Source of the DNA: Candidatus Colinaster scatohippi
GTDB lineage: Bacteria; Bacillota; Clostridia; Lachnospirales; Lachnospiraceae
NCBI GenBank assembly: GCA_018064805.1
Contig: JAGHUN010000019.1
Span: forward strand, 1 to 59,122
Direction: 5' to 3'
DNA length: 59,122 nucleotides
Positions within the stretch are counted from its first letter, which is position 1. Every line of letters starts with the position of its first letter. The notes below the pieces were generated by a model. That model saw only the letters and a list, made by a program, of their open reading frames with translations, was not told the origin of the DNA and did no database searches. The position numbers and the translations under genes are program-made. Of this stretch, positions 1 to 7,261 are shown in pieces.

Positions 1-759
1 CGCATATACATCTGTCCATGGTCCCTGATTACCTTTAGACTGGTACTGTTCAACCGGTGCAAACCCATGCTTAAGAACAACAGACAAACTCTTATTTCCA
101 CCATTTGCTTCCCTCGCAGCTCCGAAATCAATCAGTTTACCACGGCCATCCGCTGTAATCATTATATTATCAGGGCTGATATCTCTGTGTACAAGATTCT
201 TTTCATGCACTTTAGCGAGCGAGTTCATAACAGGACCAATAAGACCTATTGTCTCCTCAACTGACAATTTGCCTTTTTGCTTAAGATATTCCTTAAGGGT
301 AATTCCCTCAACATATTCCATTACAATGTAGGCTGTATTGTTTTCCCTAAAGAACTTATGAACAGTAACAATACCCGGTTCTTCCATAAACGATGCAAGA
401 ATCTTTGCCTCATTTATAAACTTTTCCCTGTTTACCTCAAACAGTTCTTCATCATCACCAACCTTGGAATTAACTTCAGAGGATACTGTTGAATTACGTG
501 ATGTGAATCCATCCATATAGAATTCTTTGATAGCAACCTTTTTCTCGAGATCCCTATCCCATCCTACATAGGTAATGCCAAATCCACCTTCTCCTATAAC
601 CTTACCAATGACATAAGTGTCATCAAGAACTGTTCCTACCTGAAGGCAATGTGTAAGATTTGCCCCAGAGTCATTTTTATATCCACAAGAACATACCTCA
701 AACTCTTCATTCAGTTCTTTCATGCAGCCTGCACATCTGAATTTTCCGTTGATTAGCAT
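1..759 (-). CDS. Zinc-ribbon Ser/Thr protein kinase, partial
   Basis: The gene is cut by the left edge; 253 codons are visible from an ATG at 759, preceded by AGGTGGG. The N-terminus has paired cysteines (CAGC, then CSCG) like a small zinc ribbon. A Hanks-type kinase domain follows: glycine loop GEGGFGITY, VAIKEF with the ATP-binding lysine, catalytic HRDISPDN and metal-binding DFG in LIDFGAARE. The visible part ends at WTDVYA in the C-lobe. It likely phosphorylates proteins on Ser/Thr; the rest of the protein and any membrane segment lie outside the window. It is the last visible gene of a minus-strand run that includes a TPR membrane protein 56 bases upstream, which may be a partner. Kinase identity is certain by motif; substrate is unknown. 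Confidence 0.93.
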   Translation of the reverse strand, partial: MLINGKFRCAGCMKELNEEFEVCSCGYKNDSGANLTHCLQVGTVLDDTYVIGKVIGEGGFGITYVGWDRDLEKKVAIKEFYMDGFTSRNSTVSSEVNSKVGDDEELFEVNREKFINEAKILASFMEEPGIVTVHKFFRENNTAYIVMEYVEGITLKEYLKQKGKLSVEETIGLIGPVMNSLAKVHEKNLVHRDISPDNIMITADGRGKLIDFGAAREANGGNKSLSVVLKHGFAPVEQYQSKGNQGPWTDVYA

Positions 760-815
760 TATTCCCACCTAATATTTCAAAAACAAACTATAAATAGCAA
801 TACATGCAAATGCTA

Positions 816-1649
816 TTACCACATAATTTCGATATATATATTTTCACCAAGAGGTTCACTTGGTTCAAATATGACATATGCCAATTTATATTTTTCAGTG
901 TTAATCCAAACTGAGTATACCCCATCGTTATCATTCTCAGTGTACTCCAAATTATTGGCTATACACCAGTTGACAACATCTTCCCGACTGGTATCAAGAT
1001 TAATCGGGCAGAAATATTCAGGTATTTGAGCATATCTTGTATATTGATTTTCAGCAACTCCAACATTATTTATAAGAATGCCATTATCACGACTGATATC
1101 TACAATTATATGGCGGGTATTTGCTTTATAATCATCAGAAGCCATATCGATATTATTATTAACAAGCTCTACCCTGTCATCACCTGCATAGGAAGAAAAT
1201 CTTGCATAATTTTCCTCAAGCGTTCTTGATGTCATATCTATGAATTTATCACCGCAAATATATATATTCTCTATATTCTCATCCAGTAATTCATAGGCAA
1301 TCGACTTTATCTTAAGTTCAACCTCCTCCAACTTACTGGTTAAAGTTGTAGCACCTGTTGCCTCAACTCCGGCTAAAAGAGTCTCTTTTGCTGCACTCCA
1401 TTGTTCCTCTCCAATGTATATATCCGCAAGAGCATCATAAGTATCCGGATTCCTTGGATCTATTTCAATTGCTGCCCTATAAGCCACAATTGCCTGTTCC
1501 ATATCCCCTTCTGTTAAATACCTCTGCGCCAGTTCAATTTGTTTTTTATATCTAACTGATGGATTGTTATTATATAGTATTATCCCCACGATAATCGAAA
1601 TAAGAATAATCAGTAATACTGATATCCAAATCAAAGCCTTCTTTTTCAT
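816..1649 (-). CDS. Membrane-anchored TPR protein
   Basis: The 277-residue protein opens with a lysine-rich start and one strong membrane segment (about residues 5-26), without a lipobox cysteine. About residues 33-100 form two tetratricopeptide-like repeats, with the typical GDMEQAIVAYRAAIEIDP and the following YDALADIYIGEEQW pattern. The remaining 175 residues are not recognised and probably form an extracellular domain. It sits 56 bases upstream of the partial kinase and 38 bases downstream of the tocopherol-cyclase-like gene, so it is probably in the same transcript. The TPR part suggests protein binding, but no specific partner can be read. ATG start has GGTGGTG upstream. Confidence 0.8.
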   Translation of the reverse strand: MKKKALIWISVLLIILISIIVGIILYNNNPSVRYKKQIELAQRYLTEGDMEQAIVAYRAAIEIDPRNPDTYDALADIYIGEEQWSAAKETLLAGVEATGATTLTSKLEEVELKIKSIAYELLDENIENIYICGDKFIDMTSRTLEENYARFSSYAGDDRVELVNNNIDMASDDYKANTRHIIVDISRDNGILINNVGVAENQYTRYAQIPEYFCPINLDTSREDVVNWCIANNLEYTENDNDGVYSVWINTEKYKLAYVIFEPSEPLGENIYIEIMW

Positions 1650-1687
1650 CTATACACACCACCAACAATTCTCAATCAACTGCCATA

Positions 1688-2896
1688 CTATACCAGTTCA
1701 AATTCTTCTTCCTCTTCGTTAACGCCTTCCTCTACTATAGGATTAGGATGCACTGCCGGCTTCATCCCATATTCACCGTATTCACAACCCACACTCTCAG
1801 CAATGATTTCGTCAACTAACACCTCTTCACCTTTTTCATACTTATAAAGTTTCAAGGTTCCTACCCCTGTGCCACCATTCCAGAGTCTGTTATGTCTCTT
1901 ATATCCGTCAGGAGATTCATAATTAATTAATAACATGTCACTTTTTTTACATGTAATTGTAGTCTCAAGTCTGGCCTTTCTTGTAGTCTGATTCACATAC
2001 CAGCAGATTTCGTTTTCAAACTCTTCACATTTGAATTCGGTCTTTGAGCCTGTCCAGAACTTTGAGAAATTGAACTCATAATCAGTCCCCTCATAATATA
2101 ATTCCCCTAGCAATTTATGCTCCAGTGCAAAACCAAATACCTTAGGTCTGCCACCACCTATATTAAAGACACTGTTCTCAAGTTTTTTGCCAGTCACGGC
2201 ACTTGTCAGATTATTAGAAGATAACCATACCCATGGGCTGGTAAAGTCGCCACCCCAGTTCTTATCAGCATAACCATTACAGTCCTCAGGGCTTACTATA
2301 TATCTGACTCCGTTTACAACAATTTCACCACTGTAAATGGTCTTCATTCCTTCAGCATGCCAGAACATCTCAAATGCATTTAGTTTTCTAAAAAAAGCAC
2401 CGGCACCATATCCGACATTAAATGCAATCTTTTTTTCTATATCCAGATTCCAACTTATTGAACCTTCATCAGTCATCCATTCAGGATGATTTGAAACATC
2501 ATATTTTTTGACAGTAATGCTTCCTTCAGTATGAGTCTCACTGCAATTGCAGTCATCTGCTTCAATATAAAAAGGAGCGTCGTACACAATCTTCACATCT
2601 TTCCATGGAAAGAATCTATGAAGCTGAGCCTTTTCTTCTCCCCAAAAGCCTGCATTTACCATTACATATGAGGGCTTTACACCACGCTTTTGCTTCTGCG
2701 TATCGTTCCATACAATTACCGGCTCTTTTTTAGCCAATGCCGGATTACATGTAAAGAATTCCACATAAAATGCCTTTTGCTCTCCGGTCTCAGCATTCTT
2801 TGCTGTAAATGAATGCCACCACCAATCATATCCTTTTTTTGCAAGCGGACCTGTTAACATCCACTGATTTCTAGTAATATCGCTTTTGTTTGCCAT
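1688..2896 (-). CDS. Tocopherol-cyclase-like / lipocalin-like protein
   Basis: A 402-residue cytosolic protein without signal peptide. The opening (residues about 10-30, LTGPLAKKGYDWWWHSF) and the middle (about 165-245), including FEMFWHAEGMKT, the NGYADKNWG motif and PWVWLSSNN, resemble the bacterial tocopherol cyclase-like family (two beta-barrel lipocalin-type halves). Firmicutes do not make tocopherol, so the plant reaction should not be assumed; a role on some hydrophobic ligand is inference. The family call is from memory of the motif pattern and needs an HMM search. It ends with a very acidic tail (EEEEEFELV). Start ATG follows GAGGAG. Neighbours are a small helical protein 24 bases upstream and the TPR protein downstream. 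Confidence 0.55.
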   Translation of the reverse strand: MANKSDITRNQWMLTGPLAKKGYDWWWHSFTAKNAETGEQKAFYVEFFTCNPALAKKEPVIVWNDTQKQKRGVKPSYVMVNAGFWGEEKAQLHRFFPWKDVKIVYDAPFYIEADDCNCSETHTEGSITVKKYDVSNHPEWMTDEGSISWNLDIEKKIAFNVGYGAGAFFRKLNAFEMFWHAEGMKTIYSGEIVVNGVRYIVSPEDCNGYADKNWGGDFTSPWVWLSSNNLTSAVTGKKLENSVFNIGGGRPKVFGFALEHKLLGELYYEGTDYEFNFSKFWTGSKTEFKCEEFENEICWYVNQTTRKARLETTITCKKSDMLLINYESPDGYKRHNRLWNGGTGVGTLKLYKYEKGEEVLVDEIIAESVGCEYGEYGMKPAVHPNPIVEEGVNEEEEEFELV

Positions 2897-2920
2897 GATG
2901 CTCCTCTTATCCTGCTGCCT

Positions 2921-3169
2921 CTATGTCCAATACGGTTTCTGATCCTTATGAGAATATCCCTTCATCTTTTCCTGATACTCTTTAAGTATCCCCTCATATC
3001 TTCCTAAAGCCTTTTCCTTAAGTTCTCCGTTTTCCTTCATTTCAACTAAAGCCTTTTCCAAGTCTCTAAGTCCACTTTGAGCATTATCTTTATAATTATT
3101 AGACATATTCATATCTATGCCGGTTATTATTTCATCCAGTTTTTTCTCTGCTTTTGTTTTAAAAAACAT
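2921..3169 (-). CDS. Small charged helical protein
   Basis: 82 residues, rich in Lys and Glu, with heptad-like hydrophobic spacing over most of its length (KKLDEIITGI to MKENGELKEKALGRYEGILKEY, in separate helices), suggesting a short coiled coil. No signal peptide, membrane segment or catalytic motif. I do not recognise a family. The gene lies between two others with 24 and 31 base gaps on the same strand and has a plausible RBS (GGGTGACAGG), so it is probably a real gene of this operon. Its size suits an accessory subunit, but that is a guess. Confidence 0.6.
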   Translation of the reverse strand: MFFKTKAEKKLDEIITGIDMNMSNNYKDNAQSGLRDLEKALVEMKENGELKEKALGRYEGILKEYQEKMKGYSHKDQKPYWT

Positions 3170-3200
3170 CCTGTCACCCTTTTAATAATCCAAACAGTTA

Positions 3201-3623
3201 CTATTTTCTTCCAATATATTCGTCAACCTTAGCAGGTGTATCAAGCCGTAGCGCCTTTACCGTTTTAAGAATCATATATCTGACAACCTCGTTCAGAATA
3301 TCTTCTTCAAAGTTCTGCTTCATCCCCGCCAGATACTGGTGAACAAGGAAATGCACCTGATAATCATCCTGCTTTCTTGATATAAATGCACTCACATACA
3401 TTCCAAAGGCTATAGCTTTAAGTATATCCTCATCCTCAATAAGAACATTTATCTTATAAGATGGCGCAATAAGATGAATACCATCTTCTCTTTCTCTATA
3501 CTTGGCATCTGTTATCTCTGCAATAGAATAACCACCTTTATGATTCATAACGGACACCATAAAATCTGAATCAAGACCATTTTCGTAGATGTAATCAAGT
3601 ATGTCTTTTGGCATGTATCGCAT
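3201..3623 (-). CDS. Hypothetical protein
   Basis: 140 residues, soluble, mixed alpha/beta in character, with no motif I recognise. The first 65 residues look like beta strands with acidic turns; the last 50 are helical. ATG follows AGAGGTG. It starts 9 bases after the stop of the Nudix gene, indicating translation from one mRNA. The conserved-looking part (AFGMYVSAFISRKQDDYQVH) does not match any family known to me. Confidence 0.65.
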   Translation of the reverse strand: MRYMPKDILDYIYENGLDSDFMVSVMNHKGGYSIAEITDAKYREREDGIHLIAPSYKINVLIEDEDILKAIAFGMYVSAFISRKQDDYQVHFLVHQYLAGMKQNFEEDILNEVVRYMILKTVKALRLDTPAKVDEYIGRK

Positions 3624-3632
3624 AATTCACCT

Positions 3633-4094
3633 CTAATTGTGCAATTTATAATCGCTTTCTACTAATTGGTTCCCCTCATATCTAAGCTTCATTGTAAAAA
3701 AGCCCCTGTCTCTTATAAGTTCTTCAAAAAACAACTTATCTCCCTCCCATATTGGAAGACTAGTAACCTCATTAATAGGTACCCACTCAAGATTTCCTTC
3801 ATTGCATTCCTTAATGTCACCTTTGTATCCCGTAGCTGTATAGAGATACATATATTCTCCCTCGTACTCATTGGACAAAAAGGTTATAACGCCTCTTAAC
3901 CTATACTCTGTAAGTGTAAGTCCTGTCTCCTCATATGCCTCTCTAAGCATACACTCATCAGGCGTTTCGTTTTCTTCGAATTTACCACCTATACCGACCC
4001 ACTTATCCTTATTAAGATCATTTTCCTTTTTTACGCGATGAAGCATCAAATATTTGTTATCTTTTTCAATATAGCAAAGTGTTGTATTAAGCAT
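3633..4094 (-). CDS. Nudix hydrolase, MutT/8-oxo-dGTPase type
   Basis: A 153-residue Nudix protein. The Nudix box is complete at about residues 37-59: GKFEEN-E, seven residues, then REAYEETGL, giving the metal-binding glutamates. The context around it (TLCYIEKDNKYLMLHRVKKENDLN and KWVGIGGKFEE) is typical of the Firmicute 8-oxo-dGTP diphosphatase group, which hydrolyses oxidised or surplus nucleoside triphosphates. The substrate of any Nudix protein is hard to read from sequence alone. ATG follows GGGAGAAGG. It is 14 bases downstream of the 128-residue unknown and 9 upstream of the 140-residue unknown. Confidence 0.88.
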   Translation of the reverse strand: MLNTTLCYIEKDNKYLMLHRVKKENDLNKDKWVGIGGKFEENETPDECMLREAYEETGLTLTEYRLRGVITFLSNEYEGEYMYLYTATGYKGDIKECNEGNLEWVPINEVTSLPIWEGDKLFFEELIRDRGFFTMKLRYEGNQLVESDYKLHN

Positions 4095-4108
4095 AGCCTT
4101 CTCCCATA

Positions 4109-4495
4109 CTATTCAATCCTAGGTGTAAAGTCATCCGTATCCGCTGCAAACCAGCCACCTTTTACACTACAGAGCTTACGCATTGCATTAACACATTCTT
4201 CATATCCCTTTTCAGTGACGGTTACAGCATATACCATAACAACACTATTAGACTTAAGATATTCTTTACTATAATCATCCCACCTGTCAGTAGGACAAGT
4301 TTCTACATCTATTCCACCCTCACCAAGTGTTATTTCAAGTATCCCTTGCTCTCTCCATATTTCAACATCATAATCCTGTTCCCATACAGACTTAATGTCA
4401 TCCGGTGAGATTTCCTTTTCAGACATATAGAACCAGTTTCTCTGAATTCTGCTGCCTCCGGTTTTAATTTTATTCAACTTGCTTTTGTTTTTCAT
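4109..4495 (-). CDS. Hypothetical protein
   Basis: 128 residues, soluble, basic at the N-terminus (KNKSKLNKIKTGGSR) and acidic in the middle. No known motif seen. The C-terminal part ends in a Trp/Phe-rich segment (GGWFAADTDDF). The start has AGAGGATA upstream. It is the first gene of a close-packed run of seven that continues to the kinase at the left edge; the gap to the aldose epimerase upstream is 79 bases. Function unknown. Confidence 0.62.
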   Translation of the reverse strand: MKNKSKLNKIKTGGSRIQRNWFYMSEKEISPDDIKSVWEQDYDVEIWREQGILEITLGEGGIDVETCPTDRWDDYSKEYLKSNSVVMVYAVTVTEKGYEECVNAMRKLCSVKGGWFAADTDDFTPRIE

Positions 4496-4574
4496 ATACT
4501 ATCCTCTGGACCAGAGAACATTAACCACCGCTATACATTACAAAACTTGTGGAATTATGTACTCCTTTGTTACA

Positions 4575-5465
4575 TCATATATTATAAAACTTCATACTGT
4601 ATCCGCCTTCAAACTCTTCATCTCCGGTAACAGTCTGGGTATAATCTCTTTCTGTAATATCCCCTTCAAAGTCTGTAGCATCACATCTTCCATACCATGG
4701 CTCTATACAAATAAAAGGTGCATTCTTTTGCTCAGGTGACCATATTGCAAACAGCGGTGTATCAAAGTTTACATCCACTATTCGATTACCATCTCTATCC
4801 TCTATGCCAACACATTTAGTCTGGTTACCCTCAATCATATAAGTACATCTGTCAAAATAGTCTTCCGTTATAACACTTCTACCATTTTCAAGTTCAATAA
4901 CAATATCCTCTTCCATCTTTGCAAGCCCGGATGCAACATCATTACCATGGTGATGAATCTCATTAACGCCATCAAAACGGAGCTTATATCCACACTTACT
5001 ATTTTCTCCATGAATAGGGCAAAGAAAGGCCGGATGTGCTCCAATTGAGAAATACATTGTATCCTTCTTATTATTTTTCACCTTCCAGATTACCTTAAGT
5101 TCTCTGCCTGTCAGTACATACCCAATAATGAGTTTAAAATCAAATGGATACTTTTCCAAAGTCTCTTCAGTGGCGTTCAGTTCAAAAAAAATCTCTTTAT
5201 CAGACCGGTCTGTCATAACAAATTCCATATCTCTTGCGAATCCGTGCTGCCCCATCTTAAAGCTCTTTCCCTCACAGACATACTGCTTGTCCTTTAAGCT
5301 TCCTACAAATGGAAAAAGAACCGGTGAAGTTCTGCCCCAGAATTTGCTGTCCCCATACCACAAATATTCTCTGTAATTCTTTTTATCAAGCACGGACAGA
5401 ACCTGTGCACCAAATGAATTAATCTTAACTATCAGTTCTTCATTTTCAAGAAAATAATCACCCAT
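4575..5465 (-). CDS. Aldose 1-epimerase family protein (LacX/YeaD type)
   Basis: 296 residues, matching the usual length of the galactose mutarotase-like fold. Family marks include an N-terminal NSFGAQVLSV, LWYGDSKFWGRTSPVLFPFVG (in two halves), the conserved GQHGFARD with the catalytic-type histidine, and SIGAHPAF carrying the second histidine; a glutamate near EPWYGRCD completes the expected site. These enzymes interconvert alpha and beta anomers of free or phosphorylated sugars in the cytosol. The LacX subgroup is inferred from the short N-terminus and the GRTSPVLFP motif. RBS is GAGAGGG. It is the first gene of the left-hand minus run, facing divergently from truA. Confidence 0.88.
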   Translation of the reverse strand: MGDYFLENEELIVKINSFGAQVLSVLDKKNYREYLWYGDSKFWGRTSPVLFPFVGSLKDKQYVCEGKSFKMGQHGFARDMEFVMTDRSDKEIFFELNATEETLEKYPFDFKLIIGYVLTGRELKVIWKVKNNKKDTMYFSIGAHPAFLCPIHGENSKCGYKLRFDGVNEIHHHGNDVASGLAKMEEDIVIELENGRSVITEDYFDRCTYMIEGNQTKCVGIEDRDGNRIVDVNFDTPLFAIWSPEQKNAPFICIEPWYGRCDATDFEGDITERDYTQTVTGDEEFEGGYSMKFYNI

Positions 5466-5650
5466 AATCGCCCTCTCTATCTCTTATTTCACTACTTATT
5501 TTACCGCCTAATATTACTCTGATAATTCAGTATTAAAAACCAGGCTGTTTCATCAGTAATGCATATAGCCAAACACAACATTTTTATTATATCACCTTTG
5601 CCTTTGTTATGCCTGATTATATACTGTTTTTCTTTTTGTTTTTATGTATG

Positions 5651-5656
5651 TATAAT
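5651..5656 (+). promoter_or_regulatory. Probable -10 box for truA
   Basis: TATAAT lies 44 bases before the truA start. A clear -35 is missing at 17-base spacing (the region is a T-rich run). The RBS GGGAG sits 7 bases before the ATG. The rest of the 234-base divergent gap 5466-5699 is AT-rich and holds no gene that I can see. Confidence 0.55.
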
Positions 5657-5699
5657 ATAAAAAGAAACATTCGGCATATATAATTATTGGGAGCATATA

Positions 5700-6545
5700 A
5701 TGAATTATAAAGTTACAGTTAGCTATGACGGAACCTCATATAAAGGATGGCAAATTCAAAAAAACGTCACAAATACTATACAGGGTAAGTTGGAAAATAT
5801 ATTAACCCGACTTATGGAAAATAATATTCCGCCGGTCAATCAAGCTCACAATTCAACAGTGATAGGTTCATACAGTTCAGATACTACTGCTGGTTCATCT
5901 CTCAATACAGAGGTATCAGTTATTGGTTCCGGCCGTACTGATGCAGGTGTTCATGCCATAGGTCAGGTTGCTAATTTCCATCTCAAGCCGGCTCCTAATA
6001 TGACAGATACCCAATTACTCGATTATATCAATGCACATCTTCCTGAAGATATTGCCGTTACCTCCATAGAGCAGGTTGCGGATAGTTTTCATGCGCGCTA
6101 CAGTGCTACCTCCAAAACATATCGCTACAGGATACACGTAAGTACAATTGCTGATGTTTTCAACAAAAAATATGTTTATACATATACAGATATGCACCTT
6201 AATATTGATGCAATGAGACAGGCTGCATCCCTGCTTATAGGAACACATGATTTCCGCTCCTTTTGTGGCAATAAGCATATGAAAAAATCTACAATTCGTA
6301 CAATTACTGATATCACTATAGGCGAGGTATATCATAATGACCGGTTATTTGAAATATATATCGATTACACCGGAGATGGCTTTCTTCAGAATATGATAAG
6401 AATTATGACCGGCACACTAATTGAAATAGGTTCAGGACGTCGTAAACCCACAGATATTACAGACATAATAAATGCCGGCAATCGCGAAACTGCCGGCTAT
6501 ACCGCCCCACCTCAGGGCTTATGTCTTATGAAAGTTGAATATTAA
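5700..6545 (+). CDS. truA: tRNA pseudouridine synthase A
   Basis: 281 residues. TruA converts uridines 38-40 of the anticodon stem of tRNAs to pseudouridine. The catalytic aspartate is D81 in GSGRTDAGVHA; other family motifs are SYDGTSYKGWQ near the start, SFHARYSATSKTYRY, and HDFRSFC, then DGFLQNMIRIMTGTL. Compared with the family there are about 28-30 extra residues at 41-70, Ser/Thr/Asn-rich, just before the catalytic loop. A near-copy of the peptide VIGS on both sides (STVIGS and VSVIGS) suggests the insert arose by local duplication. It is one of the few plus-strand genes, with its own promoter. Confidence 0.96.
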   Translation: MNYKVTVSYDGTSYKGWQIQKNVTNTIQGKLENILTRLMENNIPPVNQAHNSTVIGSYSSDTTAGSSLNTEVSVIGSGRTDAGVHAIGQVANFHLKPAPNMTDTQLLDYINAHLPEDIAVTSIEQVADSFHARYSATSKTYRYRIHVSTIADVFNKKYVYTYTDMHLNIDAMRQAASLLIGTHDFRSFCGNKHMKKSTIRTITDITIGEVYHNDRLFEIYIDYTGDGFLQNMIRIMTGTLIEIGSGRRKPTDITDIINAGNRETAGYTAPPQGLCLMKVEY

Positions 6546-6610
6546 TCTGATCATATTCAGCTTTTTAATAATCTGCGTATATGTCACCTGTATAACAGAT
6601 CCATTTTAAC

Positions 6611-7198
6611 CTAAAACCAGATGCCTTTAACAAATATCTCTATTCCTATTCCAATAAGAATTACTCCACCCAAAATGTTTGCCTTACCCGCAATTCTGGT
6701 TCCAACTTTCTTACCTATTATCAGACCTATAACACATATTACAAATGTCACTATGGCAATAATTACAGCACATACAAGTGCCATAAGCATATCATAATCA
6801 GATATAGTAAAGCCTACAGACAATGCATCAATTGAAGTGGCAATGCCCTGAATTATTAAAGTAGCAAAAGTTAGATCTTTATCTGCCTCTTCATCTACTT
6901 CACCCTTTATACCCTCAACCAACATCTTACCGCCAATATATGCTAAGAGTATTAGTGCTATCCATGGTATTAGTTTCTCAAACAGGCTAAAATACTTAGC
7001 AATTGTATGTACACATACCCATCCTATCATTGGCATTGCAGCCTGAAAAAAAGCAAAAACACCGGCTACAAAAGACATACGTCCCTTTTTCATTGAAGGG
7101 TCATTGAGTCCATTGGCAAGCGATACTGAAAATGCATCCATTGCAAGTCCAACACCAAGCAATATACTATTAACAAAAAATATCAGATTCCAATTCAT
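6611..7198 (-). CDS. mntP: Manganese efflux pump MntP
   Basis: 195 residues with six membrane segments. Both copies of the family signature are present: GLAMDAFSVSLANGL near the N-terminus and a second GIATSIDALSVGFTI in the middle, each with the membrane aspartate that binds the ion. The pump exports Mn(II). The start codon ATG follows AGTAGGG. Only 63 bases separate it from the helicase gene upstream, too little for the yybP-ykoY manganese riboswitch that often precedes mntP, and I see none. It converges with truA. Confidence 0.94.
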   Translation of the reverse strand: MNWNLIFFVNSILLGVGLAMDAFSVSLANGLNDPSMKKGRMSFVAGVFAFFQAAMPMIGWVCVHTIAKYFSLFEKLIPWIALILLAYIGGKMLVEGIKGEVDEEADKDLTFATLIIQGIATSIDALSVGFTISDYDMLMALVCAVIIAIVTFVICVIGLIIGKKVGTRIAGKANILGGVILIGIGIEIFVKGIWF

Positions 7199-7261
7199 TT
7201 TTGCCCTACTTCCTTTTCCCTAATTCAAATTTGCCTGAATTCACATTCAAAATCTGTCCTT

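Noticed and set aside
793-817. AATAGCA/TGCTATT inverted repeat as a terminator before the kinase
   Set aside because: Only 7 bp, overlaps the TPR gene stop, weak T-run; the kinase looks co-transcribed.
7199-7261. yybP-ykoY riboswitch before mntP
   Set aside because: Only 63 bases and no matching structure.
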